A stretch of DNA of 64,000 nucleotides from Aquificota bacterium (GTDB lineage Bacteria > Aquificota > Aquificia > Desulfurobacteriales > DQVG01): NCBI GenBank assembly GCA_027002265.1, contig JAMOTM010000077.1, positions 1-64,000 of the forward strand, in the 5' to 3' direction. Shown piece after piece: positions 53,589 through 63,439 of this stretch (position 1 is its first letter; each line of letters starts with the position of its first letter). Below the pieces are notes generated by a model that was not told the origin of the DNA, made no database searches, and saw only the letters and a program-made list of their open reading frames with translations. A program made the translations under genes and the position numbers.

Positions 53589-56198
53589 ATGAATGGAAAG
53601 GTAAGCTGCCCCTATTATAAAGAATGTCCTATATTTGCGACATTTTACAATTCCAAAAATGAAAAAATTAGAAAATTTATAGAAAAATACTGTGAAGGAG
53701 ATTATAAAGCTTGTTTAAGGTACAAACTTAAAGTCTCTGGAAAATCAGTTCCGCTACATCTTTTGCCAGATGGTAGTTATATAAAAGCATTTTCCTTAAA
53801 AAAATTATTGATACTCCTTACATCTGGGTTACTTCTTCTTTTCTCTTTTATAAACTTTGCTGCTTTTTATTTGGAAATAAACGATTTTGCATATAAATCT
53901 GAAAAAAATTTAGAATCTGAACTTTCTCGTCTTTTAAAAGAAGAATTAAAAAGAAGAATGGATATTCTTTTTAACGCCATAAATACTGTTTATATGGAAT
54001 ATAAAGATAAATTGCCAAAGGAAGAATTAGAAGAAAGAATAAAAAGTATAGTAAGAAAAGCTAGATATGGGCGTTCGGGATATTTTTGGATAAACGATAT
54101 GAATTATAAAATGGTAATGCACCCTATAAAACCAGAATATGAAAACAAAACTTTTTTAAATGATCCTAAAGTTCCCTTTGTAAAATTAGGAGTAGATGCC
54201 TTAAAAGAATCTCATAAAGATTTTGCATATATAAAATATGAATTTTATAATCCTGCCACAAAAAAATATGAGCCAAAAATTTCTCTAGTAAGAGTTTTTA
54301 AACCTTATAATTGGGTAATAGGGACTGGAGCTTATGTATCTAGTTTGGAATATAGAATTATAAAGGCTTATTCTAAAAGTTTAGCTACAGCTAAAAAGAA
54401 AATTGAGGCAGTTTATCTTTCTGTAACAGTTATATTTTTGATATTATCTTTTTTATTAGTGAATTTTATCTTAAAAAATTATGTTTTTACACCTATAGAT
54501 AACTTTTCAAAAACCCTTTCAAAAATTATTCACAGCTTTTTATTTTCTCAGAGAATAGAAATTTCATCTAAAACTCCGCTTGAATTGATTACTGCTATTT
54601 TATCTGTAAATGTTCTTTTACAAACTTTCAAAAATATTTCCTCTGAGGTTGTAAAAATAGCAAAAGGAATTTCTGAAGGAAATCTTAATGTAAAAATAGA
54701 TAGAGACATTTTTAAAGGGGAACTTGAGGAACTTGGGAATGCTTTGGAAAGTATTATAGAAACTATAAAAGCTATACTTGTCGAAATTGAAAAAATGTCT
54801 TTAGCTCTTGCGGAAGGAAAAATAAATAATTTAGACTTAAACAAAAGTTTATTTAAAGGTGAACTTTTGAAACTTGAACACTCTTTGGAACGTATTTTGG
54901 AAAACTTTAGAAAAATAATTTCTATTATTGATAATATTGCTACAGATTTAGCTAAAGCTAATTTTAAAACTTATGATGAAAATCTTTTACCTGGAGATTT
55001 AAAGGAAATTCTACTCAAATTAAACAAAGCTAATATGGATATAAAAAAAGCATTAGAAATTTTGGCAGAAATACTGGAGAAATCTAATATCAATCAAGAA
55101 ATAGATGTATCCCAATTTGAAGGTGAATTAAAGAAAGTTGCTAAATCAGTAAATAAATTTGCAAAAACATTTAAAGAAATTATTTTAGAAATTCAAAGAT
55201 TTACAAAAGATTTGGAAAATGGAATTTTATCTACTAAATTGAATGAAAAGGTTTTCCCAGAAAGTTTAAAAGATCTAAAAGAATCTTTAATTGAAATTCA
55301 CAAGACTTTCTTAAATATTAAAGATACTTTACTTAAAATTTCCAAAGACTTAGCGAAGGGGAACTTAAAAATAAAAGTAGATGTAAATCAGTTTAAGGGA
55401 GAATTTAGGGAAATAGCAACTTCTTTAAATAAAGGCATAGAAACTTTAAGGTTTTCCATTGGAAAAACTATAAAAGTTATAAAAGAAAGTGTAAAAGCTT
55501 TAGAAGAAAAAGTAAATGAACTTGAAAATGCTCTAAATAAAATAAAAGAGCAAACTCAAACCACAAATGAAATTTCAGAGGAAATGAGCAAAGTCTATAA
55601 AGAAATTTTGGATCTTGCTAAAAAAATTCTAAATATAAAAGATTTATCTGGTGAAACTTTAGATACTGTAAATTCTGCAGAAAAAATTTTGGATATGATT
55701 AAAAGTAAACTTAAAGAAAGAACAAAAGAACTTACAAATATTGTAGAGGTAATTTTGCAAATAGCCGAGCAAACTAATATGCTTGCTTTAAATGCGGCAA
55801 TTGAAGCGGCTCGTGCGGGAGAACATGGAAGAGGCTTTGCCGTAGTAGCAGATGAAGTTAGAAAACTAGCTCAAAAAGTCGTCTCTGCAACGGATCAAAT
55901 TAGAGAAACAATATCTACCTTAAATAAGGATATAGAGGAGCAAGTAATAGAAAATATTGTAAATGCTTTTAAAACTATAAAAGAGTCTATGGAAAAATTA
56001 GAAAAAATAGTAGAAGAAACATCTCAAACAGCTCAAAAAGATTCTAAAAAGATTACTCATATTGTAGAAATGTTAAAAGAACTTTCTAATGTATCTTTAG
56101 AAAACTTTGAGGAACTTCAAGAAGTTATTGAAAGCATTATTAATATTTCCAAGAAAATTTCTCAAATTGAAAAAGATTTAGCTAAGTTTAAGGTTTAG
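53589..56198 (+). CDS. Methyl-accepting chemotaxis protein with sCache sensor and tandem HAMP-like repeats
   Basis: 869 residues. A cytoplasmic N-terminal cysteine motif ([15 protein letters not shown], residues about 7-40, VPLHLLPDG) precedes helix 1 (about 72-95). The periplasmic sCache_2-like domain (about 100-260) contains [20 protein letters not shown] and VIGTGAY. After helix 2 (about 275-300) come about six HAMP-like repeats (357-625) sharing EGNLxxKxDxxxFKGEL. The signalling tip [35 protein letters not shown] is at about 722-757. No CheA/CheW-binding genes are nearby. A phototaxis or energy role is unproven; the ligand is unknown. Confidence 0.88.
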   Translation: MNGKVSCPYYKECPIFATFYNSKNEKIRKFIEKYCEGDYKACLRYKLKVSGKSVPLHLLPDGSYIKAFSLKKLLILLTSGLLLLFSFINFAAFYLEINDFAYKSEKNLESELSRLLKEELKRRMDILFNAINTVYMEYKDKLPKEELEERIKSIVRKARYGRSGYFWINDMNYKMVMHPIKPEYENKTFLNDPKVPFVKLGVDALKESHKDFAYIKYEFYNPATKKYEPKISLVRVFKPYNWVIGTGAYVSSLEYRIIKAYSKSLATAKKKIEAVYLSVTVIFLILSFLLVNFILKNYVFTPIDNFSKTLSKIIHSFLFSQRIEISSKTPLELITAILSVNVLLQTFKNISSEVVKIAKGISEGNLNVKIDRDIFKGELEELGNALESIIETIKAILVEIEKMSLALAEGKINNLDLNKSLFKGELLKLEHSLERILENFRKIISIIDNIATDLAKANFKTYDENLLPGDLKEILLKLNKANMDIKKALEILAEILEKSNINQEIDVSQFEGELKKVAKSVNKFAKTFKEIILEIQRFTKDLENGILSTKLNEKVFPESLKDLKESLIEIHKTFLNIKDTLLKISKDLAKGNLKIKVDVNQFKGEFREIATSLNKGIETLRFSIGKTIKVIKESVKALEEKVNELENALNKIKEQTQTTNEISEEMSKVYKEILDLAKKILNIKDLSGETLDTVNSAEKILDMIKSKLKERTKELTNIVEVILQIAEQTNMLALNAAIEAARAGEHGRGFAVVADEVRKLAQKVVSATDQIRETISTLNKDIEEQVIENIVNAFKTIKESMEKLEKIVEETSQTAQKDSKKITHIVEMLKELSNVSLENFEELQEVIESIINISKKISQIEKDLAKFKV

Positions 56199-56231
56199 TT
56201 AAACATATTGAGTTTTAATATTATTTTTTAA

Positions 56232-56250
56232 AAGGGGCTGTCCGCCCCTT
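56232..56250. terminator. Bidirectional terminator between the chemoreceptor and the HdrB-like gene
   Basis: 7-bp stem AAGGGGC/GCCCCTT with a 5-nt loop. On the minus strand it is followed by TTAAAAAATAA and lies 6 nt after the HdrB-like stop codon. Confidence 0.8.
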
Positions 56251-56255
56251 AAAGC

Positions 56256-57098
56256 TTAAAATATTTTTTTTAGAAAATCTTTTACATTACTTAAATTTCT
56301 GTGAAGTCCTAAAGCTTTAACCGGAATACCTAAAGCTAATCCTACAAGTTGAGGAACATGTAAAATTGCAAAGTTATAAGGATTATACATTTCCATTTGC
56401 ATATGACAAAGTGGACATGGTGTTACTATACAATCTGCGTTTAGTTTTTTTGCTTCTTCATAAACCATATCTAAAAGTTTTTTATATCCCTGAGGAAAAG
56501 TAAATTGAGCATGAAAGCCACAACAAATGATATTTCTTTGACCTCTAACTGGCACTCCTCCACAAACTTCTACAAGTTCATCTATAGATTTTGGGTTTTC
56601 GGAAGGTTCATAACCTAAAATATGATGTGGTCTTATAGTATGACATCCATAAAAAGGATATACTTTGATATTTTTTAAAGGTTTTTTTACAAGATTTCTT
56701 ATCTTTTCTTTATTTTGGTGCAGAACCCAAAGGGTATGAAGAATTTTAATTTTTCCGGAAAAACTTAAGTTATATTTAGCTAGTTTTTGATTAACCTCTT
56801 TTAAAAGTTTTTCATCTTTAATAAGTTTATTATAAGTACTTCTCATAACTAAAAGACAGGTAGAACAAGGTGTAACAATATCTAAACCTTCCTTTTCTGC
56901 ATAAGCTAAATTTCTTGCATTTATTAGAATTTCCCACTCTTCATTAATTTCTTCTAAAGCTCCAGCTCCACAACAAGAAAAAGTATCTAAATTTTTTAGT
57001 TCTATATCTAAAAAGGAAAAAACGCTTTCAGTTGCTTCTCCAAGCTCCTTGGAAGCTCCTTTTAATACACAACCTGGAAAGTAAGCATACTTTGACAT
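56256..57098 (-). CDS. HdrB-like CCG-domain iron-sulfur protein
   Basis: 280 residues with two CCG domains: FPGCVLKG...FSCCGAG...TPCSTC and YGCHTIRP...IICCGFHAQF...TPCPLCHMQ. This is the pattern of heterodisulfide reductase subunit B and of related subunits of succinate/fumarate and other reductases, where it binds a noncubane [4Fe-4S] pair. Without HdrA/HdrC neighbours the partner cannot be named. It forms a two-gene unit downstream of an AMMECR1 gene (12-bp gap). Confidence 0.85.
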   Translation of the reverse strand: MSKYAYFPGCVLKGASKELGEATESVFSFLDIELKNLDTFSCCGAGALEEINEEWEILINARNLAYAEKEGLDIVTPCSTCLLVMRSTYNKLIKDEKLLKEVNQKLAKYNLSFSGKIKILHTLWVLHQNKEKIRNLVKKPLKNIKVYPFYGCHTIRPHHILGYEPSENPKSIDELVEVCGGVPVRGQRNIICCGFHAQFTFPQGYKKLLDMVYEEAKKLNADCIVTPCPLCHMQMEMYNPYNFAILHVPQLVGLALGIPVKALGLHRNLSNVKDFLKKIF

Positions 57099-57110
57099 TA
57101 AGATCCCTCC

Positions 57111-57725
57111 TTATTTTAATTTCTTTTCTCTAACTTCCCCGAAAGGTTCAACTTCCTCAAATATTTGACCTTGAAATTTATACCATTCACATTCTGGGTT
57201 TAAAAAGCAATCTGGGGAAAGCCCAGCTTTTAAACAAGTATGAGCCAAAAACTCTTCTACACTCCAGTTATATTCTACTGGAACTTGGGGAAGTAAAAGT
57301 CCAGAATGGAATCCACATTTTACAATTAAACCATCTTCTCCAATTTTTATTTGTTTCATAAGTTCTTCTGGGGTAGAAAATTCTATTTTTTGGGGTGGAG
57401 TTAAAACTGTAACTTCTATAACTATATTTTGAAACTCGTCATAAGTTAGAGGAGGAAATCTAGGATCCCTAAAAGCAGCTGAAATAGCACTTTCTATGAT
57501 AGCTTCTCCTAAAGGTAAAATTGGTTCTGGAAAACCTATACATCCTCTTAATTTATGATCAGGATATGTATTTAAAGTGGTAAAAACTCCTCTTTTTTCA
57601 TAAAAAATCTCTGGAAGATTATCGGGTAGTGGCATTAAAATTCTATCTTTAAAAAATGTGTCGATAGCTTGTCGTGCAAGTTTTACGGCTATTTTCCCTT
57701 CTTCTAAAGTTAATTTTCTAAACAT
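57111..57725 (-). CDS. AMMECR1-domain protein (AmmeMemoRadiSam system protein A)
   Basis: 204 residues. RGVFTTLNTYPDHKLRGCIGFPEPILPLGEAI, AFRDPRFPPLT, VTVLTPPQKI and GLIVKCGFHSGLLLPQVPVEYNWSVEEFLAHTCLKAGL are the AMMECR1 signatures. The LRGCIG motif holds the conserved cysteine. The usual partners (Memo-like protein B and a radical SAM protein) are not in the window. Biochemical function of the family is unknown. Confidence 0.9.
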   Translation of the reverse strand: MFRKLTLEEGKIAVKLARQAIDTFFKDRILMPLPDNLPEIFYEKRGVFTTLNTYPDHKLRGCIGFPEPILPLGEAIIESAISAAFRDPRFPPLTYDEFQNIVIEVTVLTPPQKIEFSTPEELMKQIKIGEDGLIVKCGFHSGLLLPQVPVEYNWSVEEFLAHTCLKAGLSPDCFLNPECEWYKFQGQIFEEVEPFGEVREKKLK

Positions 57726-57852
57726 GATGTACCTCTCAATTTAAAATATTTTTAAGTTATTATATTAAAAAATATAATCAAAAGCGGTTAATTTCTTAGT
57801 TTATGATAGAATACACGTTTAAAGAAAATGCTTTTCTTTATGGGAGGTTTTT

Positions 57853-58908
57853 ATGAAAGATTATTTTGAAGGAGCTGTTTTAGGGGCTGCTATTGGAGAT
57901 GCCCTTGGAGTTTTAACTACAAACTTAACTAAAGAAGATATAAAAAAATTATATAAAAAAGATATTATAGATTCTTTTTGTGAGCCAGCCTCAAAATCTG
58001 TTTTACCACATTTAAAAAAGGGTATGTACTCTCATAAAACTCAAATGCTTAAAATGGTTTTGGAAAACTTAGTAAAGTATTCCTATTTTAATCCCTATGC
58101 CTATATAGAGGATTTAAAAAAATGGGTAAAAGATGAAAAAAATCATAGATATCCTTCTCCCGGACACTTAAATGCAGCTTTAGGATATTTAAATAATTTT
58201 CCATCTATGGAAACCGAGGAAATGAAAAAATTAAAAAAATACGCAGAAGAAAATATTTTAACGCCAAAAGAAGAAGCAGCTTTATGGGAAAAACTTCAAG
58301 TGGCTCCTGTAAAATCTTCGGATATTGATGGAGCTTTACCTTGTTTAGTATTTGGACTATTTAGATATTATGACTTAGATAGCGCATATGAAATGGCTTA
58401 TCACTTTGTTTCTTTAACGCATAGTAGTGAAATTGTAAAAGACATTGGAGGTATTTATGCTGTTGCTACAGCTTTAACGGTGTCTCATAAATATGATTTT
58501 ACAAAAAAAGAGTTAAAACTTGGATTTTTAGATGAGCTTTTATCTTTTTCTCAAAATCAAGAGGTAAAGGAGCATTTAAATTTACTTTATAATCTTATAA
58601 AAGAAGATGTAAATGAACTTAAAGCTCAAATTACTTTGGGAAATTCTTCCTATGCTACAGAAAGTTTTTCCTTAGGTCTTTATTATTTTTTGACTTATCC
58701 TTTGGATTTTAAAACTTGTGTTGTAAAAGCTGTAAATGCTTGTGAATTTGTTGAAGGGGATATGAGCGCTATTGGGTATATAAGTGGTTCTTTAAATGGA
58801 GCTTATAATGGATACTCCAAAATTGATAAAGAATTTTTAGATGAACTTGAAGATGCATATGAACTTAAACTTCTTGCAGATAAACTTTACGAACTTGTAG
58901 GTCATTAA
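57853..58908 (+). CDS. ADP-ribosylglycohydrolase (DraG)-fold protein with altered metal sites
   Basis: 351 residues. The N-terminal GAVLGAAIGDALGV is the family hallmark. The next motif, normally a TDDT-type metal-binding sequence, reads YSHKTQM (59-65), so the two metal aspartates are lost. The C-terminal GGDTDT-type motif is VEGDMSAIGYISG (D303), keeping only part of the site. The overall helical pattern, including SLTHSSEIVKD, is retained. It may be inactive, bind a different metal, or have become a binding protein. Single gene, followed by purB after 22 bp. Confidence 0.78.
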   Translation: MKDYFEGAVLGAAIGDALGVLTTNLTKEDIKKLYKKDIIDSFCEPASKSVLPHLKKGMYSHKTQMLKMVLENLVKYSYFNPYAYIEDLKKWVKDEKNHRYPSPGHLNAALGYLNNFPSMETEEMKKLKKYAEENILTPKEEAALWEKLQVAPVKSSDIDGALPCLVFGLFRYYDLDSAYEMAYHFVSLTHSSEIVKDIGGIYAVATALTVSHKYDFTKKELKLGFLDELLSFSQNQEVKEHLNLLYNLIKEDVNELKAQITLGNSSYATESFSLGLYYFLTYPLDFKTCVVKAVNACEFVEGDMSAIGYISGSLNGAYNGYSKIDKEFLDELEDAYELKLLADKLYELVGH

Positions 58909-58930
58909 AAAAATAAAAGGGAGAGAGGAT

Positions 58931-60349
58931 ATGATACCAAGATATACTACAAAGGAAATGGGAGAAATTTGGAGTGATAAACGTAAATTTTATAACTGGT
59001 TAAAAGTTGAACTTGCGGTTTGTAAAGCTCAGGAAGAATTAAAAAGAATCCCAGAAAATACTACTTTAGAAATTGTAAAAAAAATTCTTCCTTATTTAGA
59101 ACCAAATTATCAAAAAGATTTAATAGAAACTTTAGAGCTTCCCTTAAAAGTAGTTAAGCAAGAGAAAATTTTTGATATAAAAAGAATAGAGGAAATAGAA
59201 AAAACTACTAATCATGATGTAATAGCTTTTTTAACTTATTTAGAGGAAATTTTAGGGGATATTTCAAAATATATTCATCTTGGTATGACCTCTTCTGATC
59301 TTGTGGATACAGCCTTTGCTCTTCAGATAAAAGATGCTTTAAATTTAATAGAAAAAGATATAGAGCAAACTTTAGAAATTTTAAAAACCTTAAGCTTAGA
59401 ACATAAATTTACCTCTTGTATTGGAAGAACTCATGGAATTCATGCTGAGCCGATGAGTTTTGGTCTTAAATTTCTTTTGTACTATAACGAGTTTAAAAGA
59501 CATCTTCAGAGACTTAAGGAGGGAAGAAAAAGATTCTACGCTGGAAAAATTTCCGGAGCTGTGGGAACTTTTGCTCATCTTCCACCTCAAGTAGAAGAAA
59601 GAGCATGTGAGATTTTAGATATTCCTTATGAGGAAGTTTCCAATCAAGTAGTTCAAAGAGATAGACATGCAGAAGTTTTAAACTTTTTGAGCTTAGTAGC
59701 TGCAAGTATTGAAAAAGTGGCCACTGAAATTAGACATCTTCAAAGAACCGAAGTTAGAGAAGCAGAAGAGCCCTTTAGAAAAGGTCAAAAGGGGTCTTCA
59801 GCTATGCCCCATAAAAAAAATCCTATTATTTGTGAGCGTCTTTGTGGACTTTCAAGATATGTTCGTTCAAATGCTATTGTAGGTATGGAAAATGTGGCTC
59901 TTTGGCATGAAAGAGATATTTCTCATTCTTCTACAGAAAGAATTATTTTTCCGGATAGCTTTATAGCTTTAGATTATATGTTTAAAAAACTTTTAGATAT
60001 TTTAAGGGATTTAAAAGTATATAAAAGAAACTTAGAAAGAAATTTAAATCTTTTAGAAGGTTTAGTTTTCTCTCAAAGGGTTCTTTTAGCTTTAATAGAG
60101 AAAGGTAAACTTAAAAGGCAAGAAGCTTATAAGATTGTTCAAGAAAATGCTTTAAGAGTTTGGGATATTTTAAATAATGATGATGTAAATAAATATAAAG
60201 AAGGTAATGAACTACTTTTTTATAAATTTTTAAAAGAAGATGAAAGAGTTAGAAAGATTTTAAGTGAAAAAGAATTAAAAGATCTTTTTAAAGTAGATTA
60301 TTATCTTAAACATATAGAAGATATTTATAAAAGAGTATTAACTACTTAA
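58931..60349 (+). CDS. purB: Adenylosuccinate lyase PurB
   Basis: Two steps of purine synthesis (SAICAR to AICAR, and adenylosuccinate to AMP). 472 residues, fumarase/aspartase superfamily. GMTSSDLVDTAFAL, GRTHGIHAEPMSFG (catalytic His) and the signature KGSSAMPHKKNPIICE (catalytic Ser loop) are intact. At 472 it is longer than the common 430-residue thermophile form, by C-terminal extension. GGAGAGAGG ribosome site. Confidence 0.95.
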   Translation: MIPRYTTKEMGEIWSDKRKFYNWLKVELAVCKAQEELKRIPENTTLEIVKKILPYLEPNYQKDLIETLELPLKVVKQEKIFDIKRIEEIEKTTNHDVIAFLTYLEEILGDISKYIHLGMTSSDLVDTAFALQIKDALNLIEKDIEQTLEILKTLSLEHKFTSCIGRTHGIHAEPMSFGLKFLLYYNEFKRHLQRLKEGRKRFYAGKISGAVGTFAHLPPQVEERACEILDIPYEEVSNQVVQRDRHAEVLNFLSLVAASIEKVATEIRHLQRTEVREAEEPFRKGQKGSSAMPHKKNPIICERLCGLSRYVRSNAIVGMENVALWHERDISHSSTERIIFPDSFIALDYMFKKLLDILRDLKVYKRNLERNLNLLEGLVFSQRVLLALIEKGKLKRQEAYKIVQENALRVWDILNNDDVNKYKEGNELLFYKFLKEDERVRKILSEKELKDLFKVDYYLKHIEDIYKRVLTT

Positions 60350-60368
60350 AAGGAGTATTTAGGTAATT

Positions 60369-61277
60369 ATGTCTAAAAATAAGAAACTAAAAGAAGGTAT
60401 TATTACGGAAAAAATTGCAGGAAAGCTTGAGGTTTATACTTTTGAAAATGGTAAAACTTATCTTGGGATTCCAAGAGGAAAATTAAGAAGAAAAGTAAAA
60501 ACTCTATATGCTGGGGATTTTGTTTCCGGAGTTGAAATAGATGAAAATACTTTTGCAATTGAAGATGTGAAAGAAAGAAAAAATTTATTAATTCGTCCAA
60601 AGGTTGCAAATGCTTCAAAAGCAATTATTGTTCAAACTCTAAAGCGTCCAGAATTTATTCCTTTTCTTTTAGATTCTTTACTTGTAGCTTATGATTACTA
60701 TGGTCTTGATCCAATAATTGTATTTAACAAAATAGATATTTTAAATGAAGAAGAAAAAAAAGAACTTGAAAAAATAAAAAAGATATATCAAGATGCTGGG
60801 TATAAGGTATATTTAGTAAGTGCGAAAGAAAGAATAGGTATAGAAGAATTAAAAAAAGAATTTGATAAAGATATTTGTATTTTAGCAGGCCCCTCCGGGG
60901 TAGGAAAAAGCTCTATATTATCTGCTTTAACAGGTTTAAATTTAAAAGTTCAGGAAGTTTCTGAAAAAACAGAAAGAGGAAGGCATACTACTACAGGAGT
61001 AAAGCTTTATCCTTTTGGAAAAAATTCTTTTATAGGGGATACTCCGGGATTTTCAAAAATAGATGTTTTAGAGATTATGGATGAAAAGGAAGTTCCAAAA
61101 CACTTTAGGGAATTTTTAAAATATAAGTGTCCTTATAAAAATTGCACTCATATATATGAGGAAGATTGTGAAGTAAAAAAGGCTTTAAAACGTGGAGAAA
61201 TTTCTTTAGAAAGATATAAATCTTATTTAAAAATGCTTAAGAAAAATATTCCTTTGGAAGAAATTTTAAAGGATTAA
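60369..61277 (+). CDS. rsgA: Small ribosomal subunit biogenesis GTPase RsgA
   Basis: Circularly permuted GTPase for 30S maturation, 302 residues. An N-terminal OB fold (about 10-70) is followed by G4 IVFNKIDIL, then G1 GPSGVGKSS (about 175) and G3 GDTPGF, in that permuted order. The GRHTTT motif follows G1. The C-terminal zinc site is CPYKNCTHIYEEDC (about 253-266). The 3' end overlaps lpxI (convergent) by 4 bp. Confidence 0.95.
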   Translation: MSKNKKLKEGIITEKIAGKLEVYTFENGKTYLGIPRGKLRRKVKTLYAGDFVSGVEIDENTFAIEDVKERKNLLIRPKVANASKAIIVQTLKRPEFIPFLLDSLLVAYDYYGLDPIIVFNKIDILNEEEKKELEKIKKIYQDAGYKVYLVSAKERIGIEELKKEFDKDICILAGPSGVGKSSILSALTGLNLKVQEVSEKTERGRHTTTGVKLYPFGKNSFIGDTPGFSKIDVLEIMDEKEVPKHFREFLKYKCPYKNCTHIYEEDCEVKKALKRGEISLERYKSYLKMLKKNIPLEEILKD

Positions 61278-62056
61278 AGGGGAAGAAGTTTTATTTTATG
61301 TTTTTTACAAAATTCTTTAAATTTTTCTTTGTTTACGATTAAAACTTTATTTTTTTCTAAAACTAAAGTATTTGCTCGAGCTTTAAGCATAGTTTCTAAA
61401 GTTTTTATTCCAACTGTAGGAATATCAAAATCTAAACTTTGATTAGCTCGGGCAGCTTTACAAACTGTTAATTTATCTTCTTTTGTCAATTTAGATGCCC
61501 TTAAAATAGTTTCATCCGTTCCTTCAATAGCTTCCATGGCAAGAACCACTTTATCTTTCAAAACTACAGTTTGACCTACATCTTTGGAAGCTAAGAATTT
61601 TGCTATTTCCATTCCAAACCTTGCATTTTCAAGTTCATTTTCATTAAAATTTCCTATTTTATCTTCTTTTTTCACAAGTGCGTTTTCAATATATTCTTTT
61701 GGATAAATAACTTCTATATTTTCCTTTTTTAAAATCTCTTTTATTTTCTCAAATATTTTTTCAGGTCTTTTGTCTTTTAAAGAAAAAAGTAATTTTAAGG
61801 TAAAAAAGTTTAATGGAATTTTATTAAATGTTAATCTTTGATCAAATTTTCCTATGAAAAATACTTTATTTATATTTCTTTTTTTTAAAATACTTATAAC
61901 TTTTTTAATATCTATTTTGTTTAACCAGATTACATTCGGAAATTCCTTTAATTTTTCCTCAGATATACCTTCAAATGCTATTACAAATATATCATTTTTA
62001 TAGAAATTTAAAATATCTGTAACGATTTCCCCTTTACCGGCAATTAAGGCTTCCAT
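61274..62056 (-). CDS. lpxI: UDP-2,3-diacylglucosamine diphosphatase LpxI
   Basis: Lipid A pathway hydrolase that replaces LpxH in many non-gammaproteobacteria. 260 residues. The C-terminal catalytic domain has DVGQTVVLKDKVVLAMEAIEGTDETILRA, VCKAARANQSLDFDIPTVG and ARANTLVLE, typical of LpxI. The N-terminal Rossmann-like half is diverged. It is isolated from other lpx genes here. Together with KdsC it supports an LPS-bearing outer membrane. Confidence 0.9.
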   Translation of the reverse strand: MEALIAGKGEIVTDILNFYKNDIFVIAFEGISEEKLKEFPNVIWLNKIDIKKVISILKKRNINKVFFIGKFDQRLTFNKIPLNFFTLKLLFSLKDKRPEKIFEKIKEILKKENIEVIYPKEYIENALVKKEDKIGNFNENELENARFGMEIAKFLASKDVGQTVVLKDKVVLAMEAIEGTDETILRASKLTKEDKLTVCKAARANQSLDFDIPTVGIKTLETMLKARANTLVLEKNKVLIVNKEKFKEFCKKHKIKLLPL

Positions 62057-62209
62057 CTTAACCTCTTGATTTTATTTAGTTTGGTATTATAATTATAATC
62101 AATAGTAAAGATTTCTTTTTATTTTCATATATACACAAAGTTAGAAAAGATTAAACGTCCTTAAGATTCTTACCAAATACAAAAATTTAGAAAAAGAAGG
62201 AGGCTTTTT

Positions 62210-63319
62210 ATGCATATTCCAGGTTATAAAACTTTGGAAGAAATAGAAAAAGAATTTAATATAAAATTTGACGAAGAAGAAAAAAGAAAATTAAATGAAA
62301 TTCTAAAAATTCACCCTATGTTTATTCCTACCTACTACGCAAAGCTTATAAATTGGGGGGATGAAAATGATCCTATAAAAAGAATCATATTCCCCTCGAT
62401 TTATGAGCTTTCCGAGGAAGGAGAATATGATACAAGCGGAGAAAAGGAAAATACAGTTTTAACTGGTCTTCAGCATAAATACAAAGAAACTGTTCTTATT
62501 TTAGCTACAAATAGATGTGCTGGATATTGTAGACATTGTTTTCGTAAAAGACTTGTAGGAATTCCAACGGAAGAAACTATAAAAATTTTTGATGAAGCAG
62601 TTAAATATGTCAAGGAACATAAGGAAGTAACAAATGTTTTAATTTCTGGTGGAGATCCCCTAGTTTTACCTAGCGAGGTTTTAGAAAATTTCATTGCAAA
62701 ACTTTCTGAAATTCCTCATTTAAGATTTATAAGAATAGGAAGTAGAGTTCCGGTTTTTTATCCTATGAGAATTTATGAAGATAAAAAACTACTTGAGATG
62801 TTAAAAAAATATTCTACCCCAAATAGAAGAATATATTTGGTAACTCACTTTAATCATCCTAAAGAAATAACAGAGGAAAGCAAAAAGGCTATAGATGCTC
62901 TTTTAGATAGCAAAGTAATTACAAGTAATCAAACTGTTCTTTTAAAAGGCGTAAATGATGATCCTAAAGTTTTAGCTGAGCTTATGAAATCCTTGGTTCA
63001 AATAGGTGTAGTTCCATATTACGTATTTCAGTGTCGTCCGGTTAAAAGGGTTAAATCTCATTTTCAAGTTCCATTAAAAGAAGGTTATAAGATTGTAGAA
63101 GGTGCAAAAAGAAATTTAGATGGTCATGCAAAAAGATTTAAATATATAATGTCTCATAAAACTGGGAAAATAGAAATTGTAGGTTTAGACGAAGAAAATG
63201 ACATTATTTATTTAAAATATCATCAAGCTAAAGATGATAAAAATGTTGGAAAGTTTTTTGCAAAAAAATTAACCCCAAACGCTGGTTGGCTTGATGATTT
63301 AAAGGATTTGGAAAAATAG
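62210..63319 (+). CDS. KamA-family radical SAM protein (lysine 2,3-aminomutase-like)
   Basis: 369 residues. The SAM cluster motif is NRCAGYCRHCFRKRLVG. VLISGGDPLVLP, RIGSRVPVFYPMRI, THFNHPKEI and SNQTVLLKGVNDD follow the KamA/EpmB fold. The glycine-rich PLP-lysine motif of clostridial KamA (GGGGK) is absent; the corresponding region reads SHKTGKIEIVG, so the PLP lysine, if any, is probably in TGK. The end ends NAGWLDDL. Substrate (lysine, glutamate or a protein lysine) is uncertain. AAGGAGG precedes the ATG. Confidence 0.85.
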   Translation: MHIPGYKTLEEIEKEFNIKFDEEEKRKLNEILKIHPMFIPTYYAKLINWGDENDPIKRIIFPSIYELSEEGEYDTSGEKENTVLTGLQHKYKETVLILATNRCAGYCRHCFRKRLVGIPTEETIKIFDEAVKYVKEHKEVTNVLISGGDPLVLPSEVLENFIAKLSEIPHLRFIRIGSRVPVFYPMRIYEDKKLLEMLKKYSTPNRRIYLVTHFNHPKEITEESKKAIDALLDSKVITSNQTVLLKGVNDDPKVLAELMKSLVQIGVVPYYVFQCRPVKRVKSHFQVPLKEGYKIVEGAKRNLDGHAKRFKYIMSHKTGKIEIVGLDEENDIIYLKYHQAKDDKNVGKFFAKKLTPNAGWLDDLKDLEK

Positions 63320-63439
63320 GTTTATCGTTTGCAAGGAAATTAACTTTATTACATTCGTTACTATTATTAAAGTCTTATTTTTTTCTTTAACGCTTAAAAT
63401 AAAGGTATGTAGTTATGTTATTATAATAAGCCAAGATTT

